Of a DNA stretch of 64,000 nucleotides, positions 35,002-46,554 are shown one piece after another. The position numbers and the translations under genes were made by a program. Source of the DNA: Bradyrhizobium arachidis (GTDB taxonomy: Bacteria; Pseudomonadota; Alphaproteobacteria; Rhizobiales; Xanthobacteraceae). The stretch spans positions 7,812,001 to 7,876,000 of the forward strand of contig NZ_CP030050.1 in NCBI RefSeq assembly GCF_015291705.1. Reading direction: 5' to 3'. How positions within the stretch are numbered: position 1 is the stretch's first letter; each line of letters opens with the position of its first letter. A model generated the notes under the pieces. The model was not told the origin of the DNA. It ran no database searches and saw nothing but the letters and a program-made list of their open reading frames with translations.

Positions 35002-36612
35002 ATGACCGAAACCGACGTCGTCATCATCGGCGCTGGCCATAATGGCCTCACCTGCGCGGCCTATCTCGCGATGACAGGTCTGCGCGTGCGCGTGGTCGAG
35101 CACCGCAAGGTGGTCGGCGGGGCCGCGGTCACCGAGGAGTTTCATCCTGGTTTCCGCAATTCGGTCGCCGCCTACACGGTGAGCCTGCTCAATCCGCAGG
35201 TGATCCGCGACTTGGGCCTCGCCGAGCAGGGCCTGCGAATCGTCGAGCGGCGCGCGCAGAATTTCCTGCCCGCGCCTGATGGCAGCTATCTCCTCACCGG
35301 CGAGGGACGGACCAAAGCGTCGGTCGCACGGCTGAGCGCGCATGATGCGGAGGCGCTTGACGGCTTCTCGCGCGAGCTGGAGGACATCGCCGACGTGCTC
35401 AGGCAATTCGTGCTGCGCGCACCGCCGAACCTGCTCGACGGTTTCGGCCCGAACGCGATCCGCGAGGCCGTCAACGCATTGCAGAGCGCCAACATCCTGC
35501 GCGGGCTCACATTGGAACAGAGCCGCAGCCTGCTTGACCTCTTCACCCGCTCGGCCGGCGAGATGCTGGACGAGCGCTTCGAGCATGATCTGGTCAAGGC
35601 GCTGTTCGGCTTCGATGCCATCGTCGGCAATTACGCCAGCCCCTACGCCGCCGGCTCGGCCTATGTGATGCTGCACCACGCCTTTGGCGAGGTGAACGGC
35701 AAGAAGGGCGTCTGGGGCCACGCCATCGGCGGCATGGGTGCGATCACGCAGGCGATGGCGCGCGCCGCGCAGAGCCGTGGTGTCGTGATCGACCTTGATG
35801 CCGGCGTGCGCGAGGTGATCGTCGAGCGCGATCGGGCCGTCGGCGTGGTGCTGGAGAACGGCACGACCATTCGCGCGAAATACGTCGCGGCCAACGTCAA
35901 TCCAAAGCTGCTCTACACGCACCTGATCGCGGCCGATGCCCTGCCTCAGGATTTCCTCGCCCGTATCAGGCATTGGAAGAACGGCTCCGGCACCTTCCGC
36001 ATGAATGTGGCGCTGGACCGCCTGCCCTCCTTCACGGCGCTGCCTGATGATGGCGATCACCTCACCTCCGGCATCATCATCGCGCCAAGCCTTCCCTACA
36101 TGGACCGCGCGTATCTGGATGCGCGCGCGCAGGGCTGGAGCAGGTCACCCGTCGTCGAGATGCTGATCCCCTCGACGCTCGACGACACGCTCGCGCCGGA
36201 AGGCAAGCACGTCGCCAGCCTGTTCTGTCAGCATGTCGCGCCGGAGCTGCCCGACGGAAAGTCCTGGGACGACCATCGCGACGAGGTCGCCGATCTCATG
36301 ATCGCGACGGTGGATAACTATGCGCCGGGCTTTGCGGCAAGCGTGCTCGGCCGCCAGATCCTGTCGCCGCTCGACCTCGAACGGCAGTTCGGCCTCCTCG
36401 GCGGCGACATCTTCCACGGCGCGCTGACCCTGAACCAGCTGTTCTCGGCGCGGCCGATGCTGGGCCATGCCGATTATCGCGGCCCCCTCAAGGGCCTCTA
36501 TCATTGCGGCTCCGGCGCCCATCCCGGCGGCGGCGTCACCGGCGCCCCCGGCCACAACGCGGCGCAGGCGATCCTGAGGGATCACCGCTCGCTGTTCGGA
36601 AGCCGTGGATAG
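35002..36612 (+). CDS. FAD-dependent oxidoreductase, phytoene-desaturase/PYROXD2-like
   Basis: ATG 35002 follows AGAGA by a few bases. The 536-residue product begins with an FAD-binding Rossmann motif (VVIIGAGHNGLTCAAYLAMT), followed by EHRKVVGGAAVTEEFHPGF, and ends with the second FAD stretch YHCGSGAHPGGGVTGAPGHN. This layout matches the CrtI-like NAD(P)/FAD oxidoreductases, closest to the PYROXD2 group. No carotenoid genes adjoin it, so a carotenoid role is unlikely. Its substrate is unknown. The stop codon overlaps the first of a set of DnaA-box-like 9-mers. Confidence 0.88.
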   Translation: MTETDVVIIGAGHNGLTCAAYLAMTGLRVRVVEHRKVVGGAAVTEEFHPGFRNSVAAYTVSLLNPQVIRDLGLAEQGLRIVERRAQNFLPAPDGSYLLTGEGRTKASVARLSAHDAEALDGFSRELEDIADVLRQFVLRAPPNLLDGFGPNAIREAVNALQSANILRGLTLEQSRSLLDLFTRSAGEMLDERFEHDLVKALFGFDAIVGNYASPYAAGSAYVMLHHAFGEVNGKKGVWGHAIGGMGAITQAMARAAQSRGVVIDLDAGVREVIVERDRAVGVVLENGTTIRAKYVAANVNPKLLYTHLIAADALPQDFLARIRHWKNGSGTFRMNVALDRLPSFTALPDDGDHLTSGIIIAPSLPYMDRAYLDARAQGWSRSPVVEMLIPSTLDDTLAPEGKHVASLFCQHVAPELPDGKSWDDHRDEVADLMIATVDNYAPGFAASVLGRQILSPLDLERQFGLLGGDIFHGALTLNQLFSARPMLGHADYRGPLKGLYHCGSGAHPGGGVTGAPGHNAAQAILRDHRSLFGSRG

Positions 36613-36714
36613 GCCTGTGGATGGGCTGTGGACAGGCCGTTGGCAAAGCTGTGACAGACCGGCAGGCACCCCTCGCTGCAAGTCGGGCAAACCCTGTTGA
36701 AAGGCCGTGGATAA
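36604..36714 (+). other. Cluster of DnaA-box-like 9-mers
   Basis: Four 9-mers resembling TGTGGATAA lie in the same orientation: 36604-36612 (7 of 9 matches), 36616-36624 (7), 36627-36635 (7) and 36706-36714 (8). The first three are 11-12 bases apart. The rest of 36613-36903 has several more GGATA words and no gene. Whether DnaA binds is untested; usual alphaproteobacterial oriC neighbours are absent. Confidence 0.4.
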
Positions 36715-36903
36715 GCTGGGGGACGACCGGCGGGATAACGGCGTTGACAGCGTCAGGATAAGAACGGGATAGGCTGTGGCTTTCCTGTGAGAAGCAGCCC
36801 CCAAAACGACCTCGCCCGCCAGAGGGCAATTCCCCCAGCGGGCGGTTGTCGAATTGACTGTCTATGAAGATAGGTGCCCCCGCTGGGAAATAGGAGGCGG
36901 AAA

Positions 36904-37068
36904 TTACTTCAAGGAGCTGCTAATCGAACCGAACTTCTCGTTCATCGTGGTGCCGAGACCGTTCACCACGGTGATGATCGCGAGCGCAATACCGGCCGCA
37001 ATCAGGCCGTATTCGATCGCGGTCGCACCCGATTCATCGGACCAGAACTTCAAAACCATGGACTTCAA
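36904..37068 (-). CDS. Flp-type pilin prepilin
   Basis: I start at TTG 37068 (giving MKSMVLKFWSDESGATAIEY) because GGAGG lies exactly 6 bases upstream; ATG 37059 is three codons downstream with a poor site. The 54-residue product is a Flp/Tad pilin: the prepilin peptidase site is SG followed by ATAIEYGLIAAGIALAIITV, with the conserved Glu at mature position 5, and a short polar tail. It would form a type IVb adhesion pilus, but no cpa/tad genes are here, so the machinery is elsewhere. Confidence 0.9.
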   Translation of the reverse strand: MKSMVLKFWSDESGATAIEYGLIAAGIALAIITVVNGLGTTMNEKFGSISSSLK

Positions 37069-37222
37069 GATTCGCCTCCGTTTCCATTTCAAGCTGTGTT
37101 GGTCAGCCCCAACATCCGCAAATCTACGGGGCGCAACCTGCAGTCGGGTTAATCGGCGAATTGCAAGTTGTACGGAAATTTGGAACAAAAGTTCCAAAAA
37201 TTGAACCTGACGGAACCCTAGG

Positions 37223-38110
37223 ATGCAGCCTTCCCCCACCCACCGCGCTAGCTTTTCGCTTGCCGACGAGGCCTCGGCAAAGCGCGTTGTCGATGTGCTC
37301 ACCGAGGTGTTCTTCGAGGGCGATGCGGCGGTCGCGGCGTTCGAGCGGCCGGACGGACGATGGGACGTCACGCTGCATTTCGCCGACGCGCCGGATCAGG
37401 AATTGTTGCGCGAACTCGTTGCAACTTCAGCAGGAAATGAGATCGCCGCGACTCTCGTCTTCGATACGGTCGAAGCCAAGGACTGGGTCAAGGCGAGCCT
37501 GGAAGATCTCGTCCCGGTGCCGGCCGGACGCTTCGTGGTGCACGGCAGCCACGACCGCGACCGCGTCGCGCCGAACAAGCTCAAGATCGAGATCGAGGCG
37601 GCGCTCGCCTTCGGCACCGGCCACCATGGCACCACCCGCGGCTGTTTACTGTTGCTTGACCATGTCCTGAAGAGTTCCGGGCCACGGAACATTCTCGACC
37701 TCGGCACCGGGACCGGCGTGCTCGCCATCGCGGCGGCGAAGGCGCTGCATCGCGCGGTACTGGCCTCCGATATCGACCCGCCCTCGGTGCGGGTGGCGGC
37801 CGAGAACGCGGCGCTGAACGAAGTCGGCACCTGCGTCCGGGTGATCCGCGCGACCGGCTTTGCCGCACCCGATTTTGCCAAATCCGGCCCGTTCGACCTG
37901 GTGCTGGCCAACATCCTTGCCAATCCGTTAAGGCAACTGGCCGGGCCGATGGCGCGGCACCTGGCGCCCGGCGCCCGCGTCATCCTCTCCGGCCTGCTCA
38001 CGCACCAGGCTCCCGCCGTGATCGCCGCCTACCGCGCGCGCGACCTCGTGCCGCTCAGGCATCTACGGATCGAGGGCTGGAGCAGCTTGTTGCTGCGGAA
38101 GGTGGGGTAA
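37223..38110 (+). CDS. prmA: Ribosomal protein L11 methyltransferase
   Basis: The 295-residue product has the SAM-binding core of PrmA: LAFGTGHHGTTRGCLLLLD, ILDLGTGTGVLAIAAAK, ASDIDPPSVRVAAENA and the catalytic LANILANPL. It methylates lysines and the N-terminus of ribosomal protein L11 in the cytoplasm. The N-terminal substrate-recognition domain (about residues 1-100) is present. It is monocistronic and divergent from the Flp pilin gene. Confidence 0.95.
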   Translation: MQPSPTHRASFSLADEASAKRVVDVLTEVFFEGDAAVAAFERPDGRWDVTLHFADAPDQELLRELVATSAGNEIAATLVFDTVEAKDWVKASLEDLVPVPAGRFVVHGSHDRDRVAPNKLKIEIEAALAFGTGHHGTTRGCLLLLDHVLKSSGPRNILDLGTGTGVLAIAAAKALHRAVLASDIDPPSVRVAAENAALNEVGTCVRVIRATGFAAPDFAKSGPFDLVLANILANPLRQLAGPMARHLAPGARVILSGLLTHQAPAVIAAYRARDLVPLRHLRIEGWSSLLLRKVG

Positions 38111-38120
38111 GCGAGATGAC

Positions 38121-38210
38121 GTAGGGTGGGCAAAGCGAAAGCGTGCCCACCATCTGTCGCCGCTGGAGAAAGATCGTGGGCACGGCGCTTCGCGCCTTTG
38201 CCCACCCTAC
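38121..38210. repeat. GTAGGGTGGGC-family palindrome (copy 1)
   Basis: GTAGGGTGGGCAAAGCG (38121-38137) pairs with CGCCTTTGCCCACCCTAC (38193-38210) with slight offset, and GCGTGCCCAC with GTGGGCAC inside. Its right end contains the TAG stop of the minus-strand 61-residue gene. The second copy is at 59957-60032. Confidence 0.85.
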
Positions 38211-38392
38211 GAAACTTCGCCCGGCTTCTCGTCCCGTTGCATCGCGCCCTCGCCCTGCAAGGCGCGCCTGGCGCGGCGTTCGGCGAAACGATCGATCAAT
38301 TGGCTGATGAGGCCGCGCGGCTTCTCAGGCTGGGTTTCGGCCGGGGCGCGGCGGACCGGCGGCGTGATCTTCTCAAACGTGAACGCTGGCAT
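38207..38392 (-). CDS. Small hypothetical protein
   Basis: The 61-residue protein starts MPAFTFEKITPPVRRAPAET and has a central amphipathic, basic helix (LISQLIDRFAERRARRALQG). No signal or TM segment is seen. Its stop codon lies in the palindrome at 38121-38210, so its C-terminus (about EVS) may have been set by the repeat. It is convergent with prmA and divergent from aminopeptidase P. I recognise no function. Confidence 0.55.
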   Translation of the reverse strand: MPAFTFEKITPPVRRAPAETQPEKPRGLISQLIDRFAERRARRALQGEGAMQRDEKPGEVS

Positions 38393-38580
38393 CGTGTGTC
38401 CCCTCGCCGTTGAGATGAACCACTTGCTCGAATTTCCCTGTTATCCGGACGAAGCGCAACTGCTGCATCCTGTACTCCACTCAATTCGAATGGCAGATTT
38501 TCAAGCACAGTCCATGCCAGATGCGGCGCAATTGCGTCCGCATTGCGGACCGATCCCCATGGTCCTAGATTGAGCCCATC

Positions 38581-40410
38581 ATGTTCGAAGCACACTTCCA
38601 GACATTCGAGGAACCTGAAGCCGGCGTCGCATTGACGGCGCGCCTGGCCGCGCTCCGTGAAGAGCTCGCCCGCCGCAAGCTGACCGGCTTCATCGTTCCG
38701 CGCGCTGACCAGCAGCAGAACGAATATGTGGCCCCGTCGGAGGAGCGCCTCGCCTGGCTGACCGGCTTTACCGGCTCGGCAGGCTTGGCCGTGGTGCTGA
38801 CGCACGAGGCCGCGGTGTTCGTCGACGGCCGCTACACCATCCAGGCCGCCAAGCAGGTCGACGCCAAAGCCTGGGCGGTGGAGTCTCTGGTCGATCCGCC
38901 CCCGGAGAGCTGGGTGTCGGCGCACCTGAAGGCGGGCGATCGCCTAGGATTTGATCCGTGGCTGCACACTTCTGCGGCAGCCGAGCGCCTCGCGGCGGCC
39001 TGCGCCAAGGCCGGCGCCGAGCTGGTCGCCGTCGACAGCAATCCGGTCGATGCGATCTGGCAGGACCGGCCGCAGCCGCCGCTCGCGCCCGTCGCCGTCC
39101 ACGGCCTGCAATATGCGGGGACCGCCGAGGCTGCGAAGCTCGCGCAGATCAGGAGCGAGATCGACAAGCTCGGGGTCGACGCGCTGGTGCTGTCCGACAG
39201 CCATGCGGTGGCCTGGACCTTCAACATCCGCGGCGCCGACGTCGCCCATACGCCGCTGCCGCTGTCCTATGCGCTGGTGCCGAAGGACGGCCGTCCCACC
39301 ATCTTCATCGACCACCGCAAGCTCTCGAATCTCTCGCGCGATCATCTCGAGCAGTCCGCCGATGTGCGCGAGCCCGACGCGATGGCGCCGACGCTGATGG
39401 CGCTCGCCAAGAGCGGCGCGGCGATCGCGCTCGACAATGCCACCGCAGCTGACGCGCTGAGCCGATTGATCGCGAGCGCCGGCGGCAAGCCGGTGCGCGG
39501 CAACGATCCGATCGCGCTGCTCAAGGCAGTCAAGAACGCGACCGAGATTACCGGCACGAAAACGGCCCATGTCCGCGACGCCGTGGCGCTGGCACGCTTC
39601 CTCGCCTGGGTCGACCGGGAGGCCGGAAGCGGCAAGCTCACCGAGATCGACGCCGTCGAGGCGCTGGAGACCTTCCGGCGCGACACCGGCGCGCTGAAGG
39701 ACGTGTCGTTCCCAACCATCTCCGGAACGGGGCCGAACGGCGCCATCGTGCATTACCGCGTCACCCGCAAGAGCAACCGGCGCATCGCGCCGGGCGATCT
39801 CCTGCTGATCGATTCCGGCGCGCAATATGAAGACGGCACCACCGATGTCACCCGCACCATGGCGGTGGGCGAGCCGACCGCCGAGATGCGCGACCGCTTC
39901 ACCCGCGTGCTGCGCGGCCATATCGCGATCGCGCGCGCCGTGTTTCCCGATGGCACCACCGGCGCGCAGCTCGACACGCTGGCGCGGCAATATCTCTGGT
40001 CCGCCGGCGTCGATTTCGAGCACGGCACCGGCCACGGCGTCGGCAGCTATCTCAGTGTGCATGAAGGGCCGGCGCGCATTTCCAAGCTCGGCACGACGCC
40101 GCTGAAGCGCGGCATGATCCTCTCCAACGAGCCCGGCTACTACAAGACCGACGGCTTCGGCATCCGCATCGAGAACCTCGAGCTCGTCGTCGCCGCCGAC
40201 ATCAAGGGCGCCGAGAAGCCGATGAACGCGTTCGAGACGCTGACGCTGGCGCCGATCGATCGCCGGCTGATCGATGTGGCGATGCTGAGCCGTGACGAGC
40301 TCGACTGGCTCAACGCCTATCATGCGCGCGTGCGGGCCGAGGTGCGGCCGGCACTGGACGAGGCGACGAAGGCGTGGCTCGACCAGGCGACGGCGGAGCT
40401 GAAGGCGTAG
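38581..40410 (+). CDS. pepP: Xaa-Pro aminopeptidase (M24B, aminopeptidase P)
   Basis: The 609-residue product is of the long, three-domain aminopeptidase P type. Two creatinase-like N-terminal domains cover about residues 1-310. The C-terminal pita-bread domain carries the metal ligands: two Asp in IDSGAQYEDGTTDVTRT, His in GTGHGVGSYLSVHEGP, Glu in SNEPGYYKTDGFGIRIEN and a last Glu in that stretch. It removes N-terminal residues next to proline in the cytoplasm. The ATG follows directly after a short spacer, and a palindrome follows the stop. Confidence 0.94.
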   Translation: MFEAHFQTFEEPEAGVALTARLAALREELARRKLTGFIVPRADQQQNEYVAPSEERLAWLTGFTGSAGLAVVLTHEAAVFVDGRYTIQAAKQVDAKAWAVESLVDPPPESWVSAHLKAGDRLGFDPWLHTSAAAERLAAACAKAGAELVAVDSNPVDAIWQDRPQPPLAPVAVHGLQYAGTAEAAKLAQIRSEIDKLGVDALVLSDSHAVAWTFNIRGADVAHTPLPLSYALVPKDGRPTIFIDHRKLSNLSRDHLEQSADVREPDAMAPTLMALAKSGAAIALDNATAADALSRLIASAGGKPVRGNDPIALLKAVKNATEITGTKTAHVRDAVALARFLAWVDREAGSGKLTEIDAVEALETFRRDTGALKDVSFPTISGTGPNGAIVHYRVTRKSNRRIAPGDLLLIDSGAQYEDGTTDVTRTMAVGEPTAEMRDRFTRVLRGHIAIARAVFPDGTTGAQLDTLARQYLWSAGVDFEHGTGHGVGSYLSVHEGPARISKLGTTPLKRGMILSNEPGYYKTDGFGIRIENLELVVAADIKGAEKPMNAFETLTLAPIDRRLIDVAMLSRDELDWLNAYHARVRAEVRPALDEATKAWLDQATAELKA

Positions 40411-40752
40411 CGCGCGTGCCGGAGCACGACGCATAGCTCTACGCGATTTGCGCAACGCTCCCGCTTCACCACAGCTGTCATGCCCCGCGAAGGCGGGGGC
40501 ATCCAGTACTCTGCGGCCGCTCGATTCAATCACGACTGCCTCTGGAATACTGGATTCCCCGCCTTCGCGGGGAATGACAGCGAAGATGCGGCACGAACGC
40601 ACAACATCTCGACACGCGCGCCCCGTAGAATAACGGCCTGCGCACGGTCTCATCACCACCGTCCCGAAATCCGAATAGCCGCATTCCGAAACGCCGATAT
40701 CCGTCTTGCGTGAGCACGCTACAGTCGATTCGACTTCGAAAGACGGACGACA
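40411..40752. other. Intergenic region with one palindromic element
   Basis: These 342 bases contain the palindrome at 40475-40580 and about 170 further bases leading to the MFS gene. Short open frames here follow the repeat and are not convincing. No operator stands out. Confidence 0.45.
40475..40580. repeat. GTCATGCCCCGCGAAGGCGGGG-family palindrome (copy 1)
   Basis: CTGTCATGCCCCGCGAAGGC pairs with GCCTTCGCGGGGAATGACAG, with a second stem in the loop near ATCCAGTACT and TACTGGAT. Related copies are at 42071 and 57300. Confidence 0.85.
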
Positions 40753-42033
40753 ATGCACGGCATGATCAGCAGGCCGCCGGATGCGGCAACGAAGAACATC
40801 GCGACCTCGCGCGTGGTGTTGCTGTTGCTGGTCGTCATGACCGGGATCGCGCCGATATCGCTCTACATCCTGGTTCCGGCACTGCCGGTGCTGGCGACGA
40901 CGTTCGGGCGCGACATCTCGATCGCGCAGATGACGGTGTCGCTCTACATGGTCGGCATCGCGATGTCGCAGCTCATCATGGGGCCGCTGTCCGACAAGTT
41001 CGGCCGGCGTCCGGTGCTGCTTGGAGGCCTCGCGCTGATGGTCGCAGCGAGCATCGCCTGCATCTTCGCCGAGACCCTGCCGCAACTGATCGCAGCGCGC
41101 TTCTTCCAGGCGCTGGGCGGCGCCTCCGGCATGGTGATCAGCCGCGCCATCATCCGCGACGTCTACGAGCGCGACCGCGTTGCCTCCATGATCAGCCTCG
41201 TGGTTGCCGCCCTGATGATCGGCCAGATGGTCTCGCCGCTCACCGGCGGCCTGATCGAGACCGCGTTCGGCTGGCGCGCCATCTTCTACGCCGTCACGAT
41301 CGGCGCGATCGCGGTCGCCGTCGGCATCGCGATCGCATTGCCGGAGACGCGCCGCGACCGCGCAGTCGGCAGCGGCGGCTTTCGCAGCGACGTCGGCACC
41401 CTGATCAAGAGCCGCGCATTCATCGGCTATGTGATGTGCCAGGTACTGGCGTCGCAGATCATCTTCACCTTCGCCGGTGGCGGCCCATATATCGTGGTCA
41501 CGCAGATGGGCCGGACCAGCGCAGAATACGGCGCCTGGTTCGCTACGACCGGCTTTGCGTATCTCGTCGGCAATTTGCTCTGCGTGCGCTTTGCGCCGCG
41601 GCACTCGCTGGAGAAACTGATCTGGTTCGGTCTCGGCCTGCAGCTGTGCGGCAGCCTGCTGAACCTGCTGTTCAGTTTCACCGGCTGGAACGAGGCACCG
41701 GCCTGGCTATTCGGCACGCAGATGATCGTGATGGTCGGCAATGCCTTCGTGATGGCGAACTCGGCCGCAGGTGCCATCAGCATCCGCCCCGAAGCAGCCG
41801 GCACCGCATCAGGCGCGATGGGCTTCCTCCAGCAGGGCATCGGCGCGCTGATGTCGCAATTCGGCGCCTATCTCGGCGGCCATTCAACAACGACGCTACC
41901 GCTGACCTCGGCAGTGCTGGCGATCTCGCTGCTCTGTGCTTGCATGATGATCTTCGTCGTCCCCCGCCGCGAGGTGGTGGTGAGCGAGACGCTGATCGAG
42001 CAGGCGGAAGAGGAAGAAAGCGGAATGATGTAG
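40753..42033 (+). CDS. MFS multidrug/efflux transporter (Bcr/CflA type)
   Basis: The 426-residue product has 12 membrane segments. The motif A loop GPLSDKFGRRPVLLGG and the start LYILVPALPVLATTFGRDIS are typical of the DHA1 drug-efflux group, Bcr/CflA branch. It would export drugs or metabolites with proton antiport. A second ATG four codons downstream is possible. It stands alone between two copies of the same palindrome family (40475 and 42071). Confidence 0.9.
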   Translation: MHGMISRPPDAATKNIATSRVVLLLLVVMTGIAPISLYILVPALPVLATTFGRDISIAQMTVSLYMVGIAMSQLIMGPLSDKFGRRPVLLGGLALMVAASIACIFAETLPQLIAARFFQALGGASGMVISRAIIRDVYERDRVASMISLVVAALMIGQMVSPLTGGLIETAFGWRAIFYAVTIGAIAVAVGIAIALPETRRDRAVGSGGFRSDVGTLIKSRAFIGYVMCQVLASQIIFTFAGGGPYIVVTQMGRTSAEYGAWFATTGFAYLVGNLLCVRFAPRHSLEKLIWFGLGLQLCGSLLNLLFSFTGWNEAPAWLFGTQMIVMVGNAFVMANSAAGAISIRPEAAGTASGAMGFLQQGIGALMSQFGAYLGGHSTTTLPLTSAVLAISLLCACMMIFVVPRREVVVSETLIEQAEEEESGMM

Positions 42034-42070
42034 CCGTCGCTGTGGGCGACGGCAGTCCCAACACCCTCGG

Positions 42071-42174
42071 TGTCATCCCCCGCGAAGGCGGGGGGATCCA
42101 GTACGCCGCGGCTTGTCCGCATCCTCGCGCTGTCTTTGGAATACTGGATCGCCCGGTCAAGCCGGGCGATGACA
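42071..42174. repeat. GTCATGCCCCGCGAAGGCGGGG-family palindrome (copy 2)
   Basis: TGTCATCCCCCGCGAAGGCG pairs with CCGGGCGATGACA, with the inner ATCCAGTA and TACTGGAT stem. It lies between the convergent MFS and ligA genes. The arms are less perfect than in copy 1. Confidence 0.8.
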
Positions 42175-42201
42175 TCGGAGTAGGTGGAGAGTGAATTGCA
42201 C

Positions 42202-44760
<2,559 letters not shown>

Positions 44761-44766
44761 GGAGTC

Positions 44767-44844
44767 CTTCCGGGATGGTCCGAAGGACCAGACCCGGAAT
44801 CTCAAGATTCCGGGTTCGATGCTTTGCATCGCCCCGGAATGACG
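44767..44844. repeat. GTCATTCCGGGG-family palindrome, right of GIY-YIG gene
   Basis: CTTCCGGG at the left pairs with CCCCGGAATGACG at the right. The left half is nearly the same, base for base, as that of the copy at 44375-44454; the right half differs. The element starts 7 bases after the GIY-YIG stop. Confidence 0.85.
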
Positions 44845-44855
44845 GTGGAAACAGA

Positions 44856-46529
44856 CTACGCCGTCGCTGCCTTGAGCAACCTCTCCGCGGCGGCCCTCGC
44901 CTCCGCGGTGATCTCCGCTCCCGCCAGCATCCGCGCGATCTCCTCGCGGCGGTGGTCGGCGGCGAGCGCATTGACGCGGGTGGCGACGCGCTTGCCCTTG
45001 TCGAGGGCGTCCTTGGAGATCAGCAAATGCTGGTCGGCGCGGGCGGCGACCTGCGGGGCGTGGGTCACGGCCATCACCTGCACCTTGCCGGCGAGGCGCG
45101 CCAGCCGCGCGCCGATGGCGTCCGCGACCGCACCGCCGACGCCGGTGTCGATCTCGTCGAAGACGAGCGTCGGCGCCGAGCCGCGGTCGGACAGCACGAC
45201 CTTGAGCGCCAGCAGGAAGCGCGACAGCTCGCCACCGGAGGCGACCTTCATCAACGGCCCCGGCCTCGTGCCCGGATTGGTCTGTACCCAGAACTCGACG
45301 CGGTCGAAGCCTTGCGGGCCTGGCGCCGCCTCGTCGGTCTCGACCTGGGTCATGAACTTGGCGCGCTCGAGCTTGAGCGGGGCGAGCTCAGCGTTGACGG
45401 CCTTGTTGAGCTTCTCCGCGGATTTCTGCCGCGCCAGCGACAGCTTCTTGGCGGCAGCCGCATAACGCGAATCGGCCTCGATCGCGGCCTGCTCCAGCTT
45501 CTTGAGCTGCGAGGCGCCGGCATCGATCAGCACGACGTCGGCGGCATATTTGGCGGCCAGCGCAGCGAGCCCATCGACCGGCGTCGAATATTTGCGGGAT
45601 GCGGCGCGGAGTGCGAACAGCCGCTCCTCGATGCGTTCGAGCTCGGCCGGATCGAAATCGGTTGCGGCAAGCGCAGCCTGGAGATGCTGGTCGGCTTCCT
45701 CCAACGCGTTGATCGCGGTGTCGATCGCCCGCACGGCAGGCTCGACCAGCGCCGGCGAGTTCACGCCGCGACGTTCCAGCCGGCGCACCGCGGCCGACAG
45801 TGCCGCAACCGGCGAATGATTGCCACCGACGGCCTCCTGCGCCTCGCGCAGATCGGAGGCGATCTTCTCGCCCTGCATCATGGTGGTGCGGCGCGAGGCC
45901 AGCGCTGTCTCCTCGCCGTCCTTGGGCGCGAGCTGCTTCAATTCGTCGGAGGCATGGCGCAGATAGTCGGCCTCGCGCGCGGCGCGCTCCATGCCGGCGC
46001 GGTGCACTTCCAGCGTGGTGTTGGCGGTGCGGCGGGCCTCCCAGAGCGCTTCGACTGCGGCGACGTCCTTCTCCAGACCGGCGAAGGCATCGAGCAGGCG
46101 GCGGTGGGTGGCGGCATCGACCAGCGCACGCTCGTCGTGCTGGCCGTGGATCTCGACCAGGGCGGCACCGACCGCCTTCAGCGTCTGCACGCTGATCGAC
46201 TGGTCGTTGATGAAGGCGCGGGTGCGGCCGTCGGCGAGCTGCACCCGGCGGAGAATCATCTCGCCGGTGTCTTCCAGGCCGTTCTCGGCGAGGATCTTTG
46301 CTGCGGGGTGATTCTTGGGGACATCGAACACGGCGGTGACCTGCCCCTGCTCCGCGCCGTGACGCACGAGGCCGGCATCGCCGCGGCCGCCGAGCGCCAG
46401 CGCAAAGGCATCGAGCAGGATGGATTTGCCCGCACCGGTCTCGCCGGTCAAAACCGCAAGGCCAGTGGCGAATTCGATATCGAGCCGTTCGATCAGGACG
46501 ATGTCACGGATCGACAGACGCGCCAGCAT
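44856..46529 (-). CDS. recN: DNA repair protein RecN
   Basis: The 557-residue product is an SMC-like ATPase. The N-terminal Walker A is GETGAGKS (29-36), a coiled coil spans about residues 150-360, and the C-terminal ABC part has SGGELSRFLLALKVVL, then TLVFDEIDTGVGG as Walker B. It holds double-strand-break ends during recombination. It is the last gene of the minus-strand unit and follows bamD after 25 bases. SOS (LexA) control is common for recN, but I see no LexA box. Confidence 0.95.
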   Translation of the reverse strand: MLARLSIRDIVLIERLDIEFATGLAVLTGETGAGKSILLDAFALALGGRGDAGLVRHGAEQGQVTAVFDVPKNHPAAKILAENGLEDTGEMILRRVQLADGRTRAFINDQSISVQTLKAVGAALVEIHGQHDERALVDAATHRRLLDAFAGLEKDVAAVEALWEARRTANTTLEVHRAGMERAAREADYLRHASDELKQLAPKDGEETALASRRTTMMQGEKIASDLREAQEAVGGNHSPVAALSAAVRRLERRGVNSPALVEPAVRAIDTAINALEEADQHLQAALAATDFDPAELERIEERLFALRAASRKYSTPVDGLAALAAKYAADVVLIDAGASQLKKLEQAAIEADSRYAAAAKKLSLARQKSAEKLNKAVNAELAPLKLERAKFMTQVETDEAAPGPQGFDRVEFWVQTNPGTRPGPLMKVASGGELSRFLLALKVVLSDRGSAPTLVFDEIDTGVGGAVADAIGARLARLAGKVQVMAVTHAPQVAARADQHLLISKDALDKGKRVATRVNALAADHRREEIARMLAGAEITAEARAAAERLLKAATA

Positions 46530-46554
46530 GGAACCAGATTTCCTAGCCGAGGAC

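Noticed and set aside
34719..35051. N-terminal extension of the spermidine-synthase-like protein
   Set aside because: The extension would translate through two palindromic elements and into the divergent FAD gene; ATG 34718 gives the family-like N-terminus.
36613..36903. Chromosomal replication origin
   Set aside because: Although DnaA-box-like words occur, no AT-rich unwinding element and none of the usual origin neighbours (hemE, parAB, gidAB, dnaA) are nearby.
38944..41604. 886-residue open frame on the minus strand
   Set aside because: It is antisense to aminopeptidase P and to the MFS gene, runs through a palindrome, and has Arg/Asp/His-rich shadow composition without any motif.
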